Origin: Salinispora tropica CNB-440
GTDB lineage: Bacteria; Actinomycetota; Actinomycetes; Mycobacteriales; Micromonosporaceae
Reading direction: 5' to 3'
Length of the DNA: 64,000 nt
Assembly (NCBI RefSeq): GCF_000016425.1
Contig: NC_009380.1
Span: 1,864,144-1,928,143 of the forward strand
Part shown: positions 44,449 through 52,818 of the stretch, in pieces
How positions within the stretch are numbered: the stretch's first letter is position 1
Layout of the letters: the number at the start of each line of letters is the position of its first letter
Made by a program: the position numbers and the translations under genes
Notes under the pieces: generated by a model
The model's input: the letters and a program-made list of their open reading frames with translations, nothing else
What the model was told of the DNA's origin: nothing
Database searches by the model: none

Positions 44449-45434
44449 ACGACGAAACCGTCCTGTCCGTGGCGGACCTGACCGTGACGATCGGTACCCG
44501 CCGAGGAGCGGCCCGCGCGGTCGCCGGCGTCGACTGGTCGGTCCGGGCCGGGCAGACGCTCGCCCTGGTCGGTGAGTCGGGCAGCGGCAAGAGCATGAGC
44601 GTGCTCGCCGCCACCGGGCTCGCGCCCCGCGCGGCCCGGGTCACCGGAGACGTCCGGCTGCTCGGTACGGACCTCGCCGCGTTGTCGGCGGCACGTCGCC
44701 GGCGGATGCGGGGCCGGCACGTCGGGTTCGTCTTTCAAGACCCGATGACCTCGCTGAACCCGGTGCTGACCGTGGGCCGCCAGATCGGCGAGGCCAGCGA
44801 GGTTCACCTCGGGCTGACTCGGCGGGCCGCTCGGGCACGGGCCATCGAGATGCTCGAACTCGTCGGCATCCCCTCCGCCGCCGAACGAGTGGACGCCTAC
44901 CCGCACCAGCTCTCCGGCGGGATGCGCCAGCGTGCGGTGATCGCCATGGCCCTGGTCTGTGAGCCGGATCTGCTGATCGCCGACGAGCCCACCACCGCTC
45001 TCGACGTCACCACGCAGGCGCAGATCGTCGAGTTGGTCGCCGACCTGCAACGGCGCCTCGGCACCGCCGTCGTCTGGATCAGTCACGACCTCGGCGTCGT
45101 CGCCGGGCTCGCCGACACGGTGGCCGTCATGTACGGCGGTCGCATCGTCGAGCAGGGGGTGGTGGATGCTGTCTTCGCCGAACCGGCGCACCCGTACACC
45201 GCCGCGTTGCTCGCGGCGCGGCCGGATCCGGACGCGGACGCCACCGAACTGGTCACCATCCCGGGGACGCCGCCTAGCCCGCTCGAGCTTCCCGACGGGT
45301 GCGCCTTCTGGCCCCGCTGTCCGGTGCGGGGTGACGGTCGCTGCGAGCGGGAGTTGCCGCCGTTGGTGCCGGTCGCGGAGGGGCACCAGGTCCGGACCTT
45401 CTATCCGCGCCAGCCGACCGGGGAGGATCGATGA
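44445..45434 (+). CDS. Peptide ABC transporter ATP-binding protein (DppD-like)
   Basis: 329 aa from GTG 44445 (AGGAGGAA upstream); the frame is open farther 5' but that part lies within dppC. Walker [11 protein letters not shown] (Met-Ser in place of the usual Thr-Ser tail), Q-loop [14 protein letters not shown], signature [15 protein letters not shown], Walker [14 protein letters not shown]. The C-terminal oligo_HPY extension has a Cys pair in [15 protein letters not shown] that can bind an iron-sulfur cluster in relatives. ATGA overlap leads into the partner ATPase. Confidence 0.9.
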   Translation: MNDETVLSVADLTVTIGTRRGAARAVAGVDWSVRAGQTLALVGESGSGKSMSVLAATGLAPRAARVTGDVRLLGTDLAALSAARRRRMRGRHVGFVFQDPMTSLNPVLTVGRQIGEASEVHLGLTRRAARARAIEMLELVGIPSAAERVDAYPHQLSGGMRQRAVIAMALVCEPDLLIADEPTTALDVTTQAQIVELVADLQRRLGTAVVWISHDLGVVAGLADTVAVMYGGRIVEQGVVDAVFAEPAHPYTAALLAARPDPDADATELVTIPGTPPSPLELPDGCAFWPRCPVRGDGRCERELPPLVPVAEGHQVRTFYPRQPTGEDR

Positions 45435-46441
45435 CCGGGGAGAGCGTGGCCACCGACGCGGTCGCGGAGCTGACCGACCTGGCGGTGTGGTTCCCGACCC
45501 CGGCGGGGGTGGTACGCGCCGTGGACGGGGTGTCCCTGACGGTACGCCGTGGCGAGACGGTGGGGCTGGTCGGCGAGTCCGGTAGCGGCAAGTCGACGAC
45601 CGGGCTGGCGCTGCTGCGCCTGGTCGAGCCGACCGCGGGTGTGGTCCAGGTGACGGGACAGGACGTGACCCACTGGTCGCGGCGGCGGTTGCGTCGGCTG
45701 CGCCGCCGGGTCGCCATGGTATTCCAGGACCCGCAGGCGTCTCTCGACCCTCGGCACACCGTTGGGGCGAGCATCGCCGAGCCGCTGGCCGTGCACCAGC
45801 TCGCCGCCAGCGGCGCGGCCCGCCGGGACCGGGTGGCCGAACTGCTCGACCTGGTCGGCCTGCGTCGTGAGCTCGCCGACCGGCACCCGCACGAACTCTC
45901 CGGCGGCCAGCGGCAGCGGGTGGGCATCGCGCGGGCGCTCGCCGGTGAGCCGGACCTGATTGTCCTCGACGAACCGATCGCCTCCCTGGACCTCAGTGTG
46001 CAGGCGCAGATAATGAACCTGCTCCGAGGGCTCCAGCGAGAGCTCGGGCTGACCTATCTCTTCATCGCGCACGATCTCGCCGCCGTCGAGCACATGAGCG
46101 ATCGGGTGGCCGTGATGTACCTCGGCCGGATCGTGGAGAGCGGTACCCCGGCGCAGATCTGGCGGGAACCCGCCCACCCCTACACCGCCGCTCTTCTGTC
46201 GGCGGTGCCGGTGGCCGACCCGCCGGTGCAGCGTGGTCGCCAGCGGATCATTCTGGCCGGTGATGTCCCGAGCCCGATCGACCCGCCCTCCGGCTGCCGG
46301 TTTCGGACGCGGTGCCCGCAGGCCCGACCTGCCTGCGCCCAGAGCGACCCGGTGTTGGTCGAGCTCGGCTCGGGGCACCAGGCGGCCTGCCTCTTCGCGG
46401 GCGAGGCGGTACGCGCGATGCGGGCGCAGCCCGTCAGCTAG
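45431..46441 (+). CDS. Peptide ABC transporter ATP-binding protein (DppF-like)
   Basis: 336 aa; ATG 45431 overlaps the dppD-like stop. Walker [17 protein letters not shown]-loop FQDPQASLDPRHTV, signature LSGGQRQRVGIARALA, Walker B LIVLDEPIASLDLS. The C-terminal extension again carries clustered Cys (CRFRTRCPQARPACAQ). It completes the importer as the second nucleotide-binding subunit. No gene is coupled downstream. Confidence 0.9.
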   Translation: MTGESVATDAVAELTDLAVWFPTPAGVVRAVDGVSLTVRRGETVGLVGESGSGKSTTGLALLRLVEPTAGVVQVTGQDVTHWSRRRLRRLRRRVAMVFQDPQASLDPRHTVGASIAEPLAVHQLAASGAARRDRVAELLDLVGLRRELADRHPHELSGGQRQRVGIARALAGEPDLIVLDEPIASLDLSVQAQIMNLLRGLQRELGLTYLFIAHDLAAVEHMSDRVAVMYLGRIVESGTPAQIWREPAHPYTAALLSAVPVADPPVQRGRQRIILAGDVPSPIDPPSGCRFRTRCPQARPACAQSDPVLVELGSGHQAACLFAGEAVRAMRAQPVS

Positions 46442-46485
46442 GCGTGCTTGCCGGTAGCAGCTGCTACCCGGCAACGCTGGAGGGG

Positions 46486-47193
46486 CTACGACTGGGGTGT
46501 GGCCGCGTCGGGTTGGCACCCGTCGGTGCAACTCGGTGCCGGGTCAGCGGTGGAGGCGGCGCGGGTGGGTGGCGCGCAGTCGTCGCACTGATCACCCCGC
46601 CACGCCGCGATCCCTTCCCGCACCGCGACGGCCGCGATGGCGAGCGCGGCGATGGGGTCTGCCCAGGACCAGCCGAGCCCGGCGTTGAGAAGCAGGCCCA
46701 CGAGGAGCACCGCGGACAGATACGTGCAGAGCGCGGTCTGGGTGGAGTCGGCCATGACGGTAGCCGAGCCGAGTTCCCGGCCGGTACGCCGCTTGGCGCG
46801 GACCAGTAGTGGCATGACGATCAGCGAGGCGATGGCGAGGCCGATGCCGACGGGGCTGGCGCTGGCGTCTCCGCCGCCGAACAGCGAGCGCCCGGCGTCC
46901 ACGGTGACCCAGGCGGCCAGGGCGAAGAAGGAGACACCGATCAGTCGCAGCGCCAACCGTTCCCGCTCCTCTGGCATCCGGGAGCGGAACTGCCAGATCA
47001 CCACGGCCGCGCTGGAGACCTCGACGAACGAGTCGAGGCCGAAGCCAATCAGCGCGGTGGAGGAGGCTGCCGAGCCGGCGGCGATCGCGACCAAGCCCTC
47101 CAGGAGGTTGTATCCGGCGGTGGCGTAGGCCAGCCAGAGGCTGCGTCGGGACAGGAGCGCACGCCGCTGGGGGGTCAGTGCGGAGGTGGTCAC
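46486..47193 (-). CDS. Cation diffusion facilitator-like transporter with Cys-rich tail
   Basis: 235 aa; GTG 47193 overlaps the arsR stop (GTGA). About five to six membrane helices; the CDF-type metal sites are the Asp in GFGLDSFVEVSSAAVVIW (helix II) and the Asp in VMADSTQTALCTYLSAVLL (helix V). Instead of the usual cytoplasmic domain it ends with a short tail DQCDDCAPPTRAASTADPAP then SCTDGCQPD, with two Cys pairs able to bind metal. The ArsR partner supports metal efflux; the metal is not defined. Confidence 0.8.
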   Translation of the reverse strand: MTTSALTPQRRALLSRRSLWLAYATAGYNLLEGLVAIAAGSAASSTALIGFGLDSFVEVSSAAVVIWQFRSRMPEERERLALRLIGVSFFALAAWVTVDAGRSLFGGGDASASPVGIGLAIASLIVMPLLVRAKRRTGRELGSATVMADSTQTALCTYLSAVLLVGLLLNAGLGWSWADPIAALAIAAVAVREGIAAWRGDQCDDCAPPTRAASTADPAPSCTDGCQPDAATPQS

Positions 47194-47543
47194 GCGTCGT
47201 CTCCTCGAACCGTGGACGAGCCGTATGTCGGGCAGAGGGCGACGGCTTCACCGGTGGCGGCGAGGAGGTGTTCCGCCGATCGCAGCAGGGCGGGCAGCTC
47301 CGGTCGGGCCAGCGCGTAGAACGACTGGCGACCCTCGACCCGGAAGTCGACGAGTCGGCAGTCCCGCAGGCAGGAGAGGTGCTTCGAGACGGTCGATTGC
47401 GCCAGTCGCAGTTCGCGGGTCAGGTCCACCACCCGGGCCTCACCGCGGGTCAGCCGGTGCAGGATGGCCAGCCGGGCCGGGTCGCCGAGGGACCGGAACA
47501 GCGCGACGGCCGGCGCGAGCCCCGGAGATGAATCAATCGCCAT
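47190..47543 (-). CDS. ArsR/SmtB-family metalloregulator
   Basis: 117 aa from ATG 47543 (a TTG directly before it is in frame). Winged helix with LFRSLGDPARLAILHRLTRG and recognition helix AQSTVSKHLSCLRDCRLVDF. Cys residues in the recognition region (SCLRDC) and near the C-terminus (ALCPTYG) are candidate metal ligands, recalling CmtR-type sensors. A TATAAT -10 lies 6 bases before the start, so the transcript is probably leaderless. It is expected to repress itself and the coupled CDF transporter until metal binds. Confidence 0.87.
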   Translation of the reverse strand: MAIDSSPGLAPAVALFRSLGDPARLAILHRLTRGEARVVDLTRELRLAQSTVSKHLSCLRDCRLVDFRVEGRQSFYALARPELPALLRSAEHLLAATGEAVALCPTYGSSTVRGDDA

Positions 47544-47616
47544 CAAGCGATTATATCACTGCTGGTGCATTGTTTTGGAACCGGTTCACCCGACGCGGGT
47601 GAGCCCGCCTCACCCG
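47535..47616. promoter_or_regulatory. arsR promoter/operator and palindrome cluster
   Basis: On the minus strand TATAAT lies at 47555-47550, 6 bases before the arsR ATG. AATCGC/GCGATT arms (47535-47540, 47547-47552) overlap both. Next to it are a perfect palindrome GAACCGGTTC (47578-47587) and three alternating CACCCG half-sites: 47586-47592 pairs with 47596-47602, and 47596-47603 can instead pair with 47609-47616. Confidence 0.5.
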
Positions 47617-47653
47617 AGCCGGTGCGAGCCTGCCACTAAGGGAAGGGGAGCCG

Positions 47654-48079
47654 ATGACAACGCCTGCGGCGAAGCTGATCGGCCGGCTCGAGTCCGGCCG
47701 CCACCCGGACCTGCCGGAGACCACGACCGGCACCGTACGGCTGGACATCCGCGAGGACGGCCGGACCGAGCACTGGCACCTCACCATCGCCGACCAGCAG
47801 GTCCGCGTGGACCAGCGCGGCGACGAGGCCGACCTCGTGCTCCGGGCCGACCGGGCGGTCTTCGACCGGATCGCCACCGGCGCGCTGCACCCCGCCGCCG
47901 CGCTGGGCCGCAACGACCTCACCGTGCACGGTGACATTCGACTGTTCATGATGCTGCGCCGGCTCTTCCCCGGCCCGCCCGACGCGCGACACCCCCGGGA
48001 GGCGGTCGACTCGGCCCCGGCATCGGCCGGGGCAGCCGACTCCGGCCAGTCCGGGCACGCCACCGGGAGCCAGCGGTGA
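47654..48079 (+). CDS. SCP2 sterol-binding-domain protein
   Basis: 141 aa; GGGAAGGGGAG precedes ATG 47654. The SCP2 lipid-binding fold is seen in TGTVRLDIREDGRTEHWHLT, ADLVLRADRAVFDRIATGAL and LTVHGDIRLFMMLRRLFPG; the last 30 residues are disordered. It probably binds a lipid or hydrophobic ligand in the cytoplasm. The stop overlaps the start of the debranching-type enzyme (GTGA), so the two are made together. Confidence 0.82.
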   Translation: MTTPAAKLIGRLESGRHPDLPETTTGTVRLDIREDGRTEHWHLTIADQQVRVDQRGDEADLVLRADRAVFDRIATGALHPAAALGRNDLTVHGDIRLFMMLRRLFPGPPDARHPREAVDSAPASAGAADSGQSGHATGSQR

Positions 48080-50151
48080 GGCAGGAGCGGGTGCACGTGA
48101 TGGCGGGCAACGCCTTCGCCATCAGCGACGCGCAGGGGGACGTGGAGGGCGATCCCACGGCTCCGATCGGCCTCTTCTCCTGGGACACCCGGTTCCTCGC
48201 GCACTGGGTACTGCGGATCGACGGCGAGCGGCTCCAGGCTCTCTCCCGCGACGATGTGACGTACTTCGAGACGCGCTTCTTCCTCGTCCCCGGGACCGCC
48301 AGCCACTATGTTGACGCCGATGTCTCGGTGATTCGGCACCGGTCCCTCGACGACAGCTTCAACGAGCGGCTGATCGTGCTGAACCACTCGCCCGAGCGGG
48401 CCGAGCTGACGGTACGGATGGAGATCGGCGCCGACTTCGCCGACATCGCCGATGTCACCAAGCCCGGTTCCGCCCGAAACCGGCATGTCGAGGTCATCCC
48501 CGACTCGCAACTGCGGCAGCTTCGACTGCGGTACCGGCGGGAACGCTTCGGCCGGGAGGCGGTGGTGACCAGCACCGAGCCTGCCGAGGTGGACGAGTGT
48601 GGGATGACCTTCCGCGTTCGGATCGAGCCGCACGGGCAGTGGGAGACCGACCTGCACGTCGGCATGACGGTCCGTGGTGAGGGCGACCGGGACATGCGGG
48701 CTGACCTGGGGACCCACCGGCTCCACGTGCACCGGAACATGCGCGAGGACCTGCGTGGGTGGTTGGATCGGGCGCCCACCCTCATCACCGACAACAACTC
48801 GCTACAGAGGACGTACCAGCGGAGCCTGGTCGACCTCGCGGCGCTGCGGTACGAGCCGTTGTCCTCCCTGGCGCGAATGCCGGTGGGCGGCCTGCCCTGG
48901 GCGATGTCGCTCTACGGCCGGGACGCCCTGATCACCTGCCTACAGACGTTGCCGTTCACACCGGAACTGGCCCCGGTGGTGCTGCGCCTGCTGGCGCTGC
49001 TGCAAGGTGGACAGCTCGACGACACGTACGAGGAGGAACCCGGAAAGATCCTCGCCGAGCTGCGCTACGGCGAGGCTGCCGCATTCGGGCACGAGCCGAC
49101 CACGATGTACTACGGTGCCGCTGACACGACACCACTGTTCGTGATCCTGCTCGACGAGTACGAGCGGTGGTCTGGCGACACCGACCTGGTGCGGGAACTG
49201 CGCCACCCGGCCCGGTTGGCGCTGGACTGGATCGACGAGTACGGCGACTCGCTGGGCGACGGGTACGTGCGCTACCAGCGCCGGAACAGCCACCAGGGCC
49301 TGGTCAACCAGTGTTGGAAGGACTCCGCCGAGGCGATCACCGGCCGGGATGGCCGGCAGCCGGCGCTGCCCAGGGCGACCTGCGAGGTGCAGGGCTACGC
49401 GTACGACGCGAAACGACGGGGTGCCCGGCTCGCCCGCCAGGTGTGGGGCGACCCGGAGTACGCCGACCGGCTGGAGCGGGAGGCGGCCCAGCTGAAGCAA
49501 CGGTTCAACACCGACTTCTGGCTGGCCGACCGAGAGTACTACGCCCTGGCGCTGGACCCCGACGGTGCGCCCGCAGACGCCCTGACGTCCAACCTCGGTC
49601 ACCTGCTCTGGAGCGGTATCGTGCCGGCGGAGCGGGCCGGGGCGCTCGCCGAGCATCTCCTCGGTCCGGACCTCTTCTCCGGCTGGGGAGTCCGGACCCT
49701 GGCAGCCGGACAGCGGGTCTACAACCCGGTCGGTTCCCACCTCGGCGCGGTCTGGCCCTGGGACAACGCCATCGCCGCCAGCGGTCTGCGCCGCTACCAC
49801 CTCGACGCCGAGGCGGCCCGGATCGTCGACGGGATGTTCGCCATGGCAGCGCGGATCGGCGGCCCGGTGCCGGAGGTCATCGCGGGCTATCCGCGCACCC
49901 TGACGAAGTATCCGGTGCAACTGCCGATTGCCGGGCACCCGCAGGCGTGGTCCTCCGGCGGGCTGCTGATGCTGTTGGCAACCGTGTTGGGGCTCCGCCC
50001 CTGCGGCGACGACCTCCTGGTGAGCCCGGCGTTGCCGGCGGGCCTCGGGCAGATCGAGCTGCTCGACATTCCGGGGAAGTGGGGTCACTCCGACGCCTAT
50101 GGCCGGGACCGCGCCGACGGTGTGCCGACTCGCCGGCTCGGGCTGAGCTGA
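48076..50151 (+). CDS. Glycogen debranching N-terminal-domain protein (amylo-alpha-1,6-glucosidase-like)
   Basis: 691 aa; GTG 48076 overlaps the SCP2 stop. Residues 15-210 are a GDE_N_bis domain (GLFSWDTRFLAHWVLRIDGE, then RHRSLDDSFNERLIVLNHSP). Residues 235-680 form an (alpha/alpha)6 barrel of the GH15/GH63-like kind, with MPVGGLPWAMSLYGRDALIT, CWKDSAEAITGRDG and HLGAVWPWDNAIAASGLRRY. The acidic residues in those blocks are the candidate catalytic pair. It likely hydrolyses an alpha-glucan or related glycoside in the cytoplasm. Its true substrate in actinobacteria is not established. Confidence 0.85.
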   Translation: MRQERVHVMAGNAFAISDAQGDVEGDPTAPIGLFSWDTRFLAHWVLRIDGERLQALSRDDVTYFETRFFLVPGTASHYVDADVSVIRHRSLDDSFNERLIVLNHSPERAELTVRMEIGADFADIADVTKPGSARNRHVEVIPDSQLRQLRLRYRRERFGREAVVTSTEPAEVDECGMTFRVRIEPHGQWETDLHVGMTVRGEGDRDMRADLGTHRLHVHRNMREDLRGWLDRAPTLITDNNSLQRTYQRSLVDLAALRYEPLSSLARMPVGGLPWAMSLYGRDALITCLQTLPFTPELAPVVLRLLALLQGGQLDDTYEEEPGKILAELRYGEAAAFGHEPTTMYYGAADTTPLFVILLDEYERWSGDTDLVRELRHPARLALDWIDEYGDSLGDGYVRYQRRNSHQGLVNQCWKDSAEAITGRDGRQPALPRATCEVQGYAYDAKRRGARLARQVWGDPEYADRLEREAAQLKQRFNTDFWLADREYYALALDPDGAPADALTSNLGHLLWSGIVPAERAGALAEHLLGPDLFSGWGVRTLAAGQRVYNPVGSHLGAVWPWDNAIAASGLRRYHLDAEAARIVDGMFAMAARIGGPVPEVIAGYPRTLTKYPVQLPIAGHPQAWSSGGLLMLLATVLGLRPCGDDLLVSPALPAGLGQIELLDIPGKWGHSDAYGRDRADGVPTRRLGLS

Positions 50152-50158
50152 CGCGGCT

Positions 50159-50181
50159 GGGCGGGCCTACCCGGCCCGCCC
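50159..50181. terminator. Bidirectional terminator between convergent genes
   Basis: GGGCGGGCC (50159-50167), loop TACCC, GGCCCGCCC (50173-50181), 8 bases after the debranching-enzyme stop and 11 bases from the hydrolase stop on the other strand. Confidence 0.7.
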
Positions 50182-50191
50182 GCATTTCGGG

Positions 50192-51046
50192 CTACTCCTT
50201 GGCCGCGAACTGGGCGATTCGAGCAGCCAGCGGGCTCGTTGCGGTGCGTGCCCAGCTGAAGTGGTTGAGGTGGCTGCCGGCCGGCTCGGCCCGGTGCCGC
50301 TCGCGGGTGATGGGAGCGCTGGCGAGCTTGCCGCAGAGGTGGTCGAGGGTCTCGTGCGGGGTGTACTCGTCGTTGTCCACGCTGACCGCCAGCACGGGCG
50401 TGCGGAGGTCGCGCAGCGCCGCCTCGGCGTCCACGTTGTCCAGGTGCGGGAAGCGGCCGGTGCGTGCGGTGTAGGCCCAGTCCCGGATCACCCCGCGCGC
50501 CTGCCGGCCGCCGAAGCCCCAGCCGGGCCAGACCCCGAGTAGCCGGGTGGTGGCGGCGACCGTCTGGGTGAACGGGAGGACGCCGTAACCCCGTGGTCCG
50601 GCCGGATAGGTGCGCCAGAAGGGCAGCCCGACGGCGACCAGGGCCAGGGCGTCCACGTCGTGTCCGGGTTGCAGCGCCAGGTGTAGCAGGGCCGCCTGGC
50701 CGCCCAGGGAGTGTCCGAGCACGAGGGTGCGTCGGCCGTTCCGGCGTTCCTTCAATGCCGCCAGCACCGCGCCGACGTCGGTGGTCAACTCCGCGTACCC
50801 GTAGCGGCAGCCGCGGCTCGGGCGCGGTGTGCTCGCTCCGGTGCCGCGGAGATCGGCGACCGCGACGGCGAGCCCGCCGGCGCGGAGCGCAGTGGCGAAC
50901 GGTCGGTAGTACCGCGCGGGTACGCCCATGGCGGGGGAGATCAGCACCAGCGGGGCGTCGGCCGTCTCCGCCGGCTCCGGATAGATCTGTAGACCGAGGC
51001 GGGCCCCGTCAACCTCGACGAACTCTTGCTGGTAATCCGCATTCAC
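50192..51046 (-). CDS. Alpha/beta hydrolase
   Basis: 284 aa. The alpha/beta-hydrolase fold shows LVLISPAMGVPARYYRPFAT (oxyanion region), AVADLRGTGAS, the nucleophile elbow GHSLGGQAALLHLAL and a late catalytic His in SHLNHFSW; the acid is likely the Asp in VSVDNDEYTP. No signal peptide, so it is cytoplasmic. The substrate is unknown. A Ser-hydrolase activity on an ester or lipid is all the sequence supports. Confidence 0.82.
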   Translation of the reverse strand: MNADYQQEFVEVDGARLGLQIYPEPAETADAPLVLISPAMGVPARYYRPFATALRAGGLAVAVADLRGTGASTPRPSRGCRYGYAELTTDVGAVLAALKERRNGRRTLVLGHSLGGQAALLHLALQPGHDVDALALVAVGLPFWRTYPAGPRGYGVLPFTQTVAATTRLLGVWPGWGFGGRQARGVIRDWAYTARTGRFPHLDNVDAEAALRDLRTPVLAVSVDNDEYTPHETLDHLCGKLASAPITRERHRAEPAGSHLNHFSWARTATSPLAARIAQFAAKE

Positions 51047-51142
51047 CAGCCCAATCTACGGGGCGGATCTACCGGCGGGTAACCAATCGGTGATTGCCGT
51101 CACGTCGAGCTGGACCGGGTTCGGCGCAACGCTCACTGCGAC

Positions 51143-51199
51143 ACACCGGACGCCTCGCGGATCCGTTCGGCGCACGGATCCGCGAGGCGTCGGGGTGTG
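51143..51199 (-). terminator. Strong terminator of the SGNH hydrolase gene
   Basis: ACGCCTCGCGGATCCGT (51150-51166) pairs perfectly with ACGGATCCGCGAGGCGT (51174-51190), 17 bp, with outer ACACC/GGTGT pairing. It lies directly downstream of the minus-strand stop at 51208. Confidence 0.8.
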
Positions 51200-51207
51200 G
51201 GTAGGGG

Positions 51208-52458
51208 TCAGCTCACCGTGATCGTGCCGTTCGGGGAGCGGACACAGGAGACCTCACGGGAACCCGTCGCCGCGGCGCCGGTGAGGCACTGCCCGAGTGT
51301 CAGGTGGCCGGCGGCGTTCGGGTGCCACGACTCCTGACACGTCTGGAAGTGGTCCACGCAGGTGTTGGCGATCCGGCTGATGTCGAGCTTGTTCGCCCCT
51401 TCGAGGCTGGTGACGTAGGTGCCGGTAGGCCCATCCATCAGGCGGACGGCGGTGGCGAGGGCTTGCTGCGGGCCGCCCGTCGTCTCACAGAGCCGGGCCC
51501 CGTCGAAGGCCTGCTGCACGTTGAGCAGGACCACGTCGGCGTTGGGGAACTCGCCGGTGACGTCGGTGTAGACCTGGCGCACCATGCTGCCCAACCCCTG
51601 CGAGAAGCGGTGGCCGGGGGCGAGGCTGGCGCGGTGGATCGGGCACCCGGCCGCATACCGTTCGCGGCCGAGGTCGCGGAACTTGTCCCGCGTGTCGTCG
51701 CGGTTGTCCTCGGTCCAGTAAGCCTGGTCCAGCTCCTCCGGCAACGGGTTCGTGTAGTCCTGGAGGACGACCCGGTGTTCGCCGTCGGCGTCAACCTCGG
51801 CGAGTGTGCTGAGGACCTGCCGCACCGCGGCGCTGGTCTCCGCGGTCGCCGCGGCGAGCTCCGCGGCGGTTGCCAGGTCGGCGTCGGAACAGGGATCTTG
51901 TTCCACCAACCAGGGATGCGCCCAGAACTCCCACCAGCCGGTCCAGGCGTCGGCGACGAACCGGTTGGCGCACTTCTCGGCCACGTCACCGAAGGTGAAC
52001 GAGCTGTTGTTCGAGCCGATACCGACGAGTACCAGGTCGATGTCGTGGGTTTGGGCCACTTCGCGGAGCTGGTCGAGCTGGGCGGCGACCTGGCGCCCGT
52101 TCGCCCGGTCGGCGGAGGCGGTGGCGAAGTCGGCCGGCTGCCCGCCGGAGCAGGCGAGGTTGAAGCGGTCCTCGATGCCGGGCAGGTCGGCCCGGTGGAG
52201 TGAGGCGTTCGCCGAGCGGTGGCAGAAGTAGGCCGCGCTGTTCGGCGCGGACCATCCCGGGAAGGTGCTGGTCTCCCCGTCGATGTCGACCACGGGGGAG
52301 TACTCCCCGGCGCCCTCTCCGCTGATGAAGCTGTCTCCGAGCGCTACCGCGGCGGTGGGCGGTGTGTCGGCGAGAGCCGGCGATGTGACTGTCGCAGAGA
52401 ATGTGGCCGTGGCGACGGCGATTCCCGCCGCCAGGACGGTACGACCCAATCTGGACAT
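51208..52458 (-). CDS. Secreted SGNH/GDSL hydrolase (lipase/esterase type)
   Basis: 416 aa with a Sec signal ending TSPALA. SGNH blocks: I AVALGDSFISGEGAGEY (nucleophile Ser), the oxyanion Gly in LACSGGQPAD, III LVGIGSNNSSFTFGDV (Asn), and V CQESWHPNAAGHLTL (His, preceded by the acid). Ten or so Cys suggest several disulfides, as in secreted enzymes. It probably hydrolyses lipid or acyl esters outside the cell. The upstream region is AT-rich for this genome with a GTGAGT/ACTCAC inverted repeat at 52524-52539. Confidence 0.85.
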   Translation of the reverse strand: MSRLGRTVLAAGIAVATATFSATVTSPALADTPPTAAVALGDSFISGEGAGEYSPVVDIDGETSTFPGWSAPNSAAYFCHRSANASLHRADLPGIEDRFNLACSGGQPADFATASADRANGRQVAAQLDQLREVAQTHDIDLVLVGIGSNNSSFTFGDVAEKCANRFVADAWTGWWEFWAHPWLVEQDPCSDADLATAAELAAATAETSAAVRQVLSTLAEVDADGEHRVVLQDYTNPLPEELDQAYWTEDNRDDTRDKFRDLGRERYAAGCPIHRASLAPGHRFSQGLGSMVRQVYTDVTGEFPNADVVLLNVQQAFDGARLCETTGGPQQALATAVRLMDGPTGTYVTSLEGANKLDISRIANTCVDHFQTCQESWHPNAAGHLTLGQCLTGAAATGSREVSCVRSPNGTITVS

Positions 52459-52818
52459 TGATGATCACCCCTATCGAGGTATGGAAAGATCACGTTGTTT
52501 CGATCAGACCATCCAGTGATCGTGTGAGTCAATACTCACTAGTAACAATAATTACATCGGTATAATGCTCCCCGCCTCGGCGGCGATGGGAGTGTCCGGC
52601 TGGGCGGGGGCTGCTACCGACAGAGGCCATCGGCCGTGCTGTAGATGCCGAGCGGGTGTCGGCCCACGCGTGCTGGCTCCCGCACCGCAGCAGCCCGGGG
52701 TGACTGTCGCCTGGGTCACGGCCGGAATCGCCCGGCGGCCCGACCCGTTACTCCGGTTGTGGCCGGGCGAACGGGCCCGGCGGGGCCCGTCGGGGCCTAC
52801 GGCTAGGCTCGCTGCGGC
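52459..52818. promoter_or_regulatory. Intergenic region between SGNH hydrolase and parE-like gene
   Basis: 360 bases. The first 110 are AT-rich and hold an inverted repeat GTGAGT-CAAT-ACTCAC (52524-52539) and a TATAAT at 52561-52566 with no matching -35. At the other end TAGGCT (52804-52809) sits 9 bases before the parE-like GTG, consistent with a leaderless or very short leader. No gene is seen. Confidence 0.45.
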
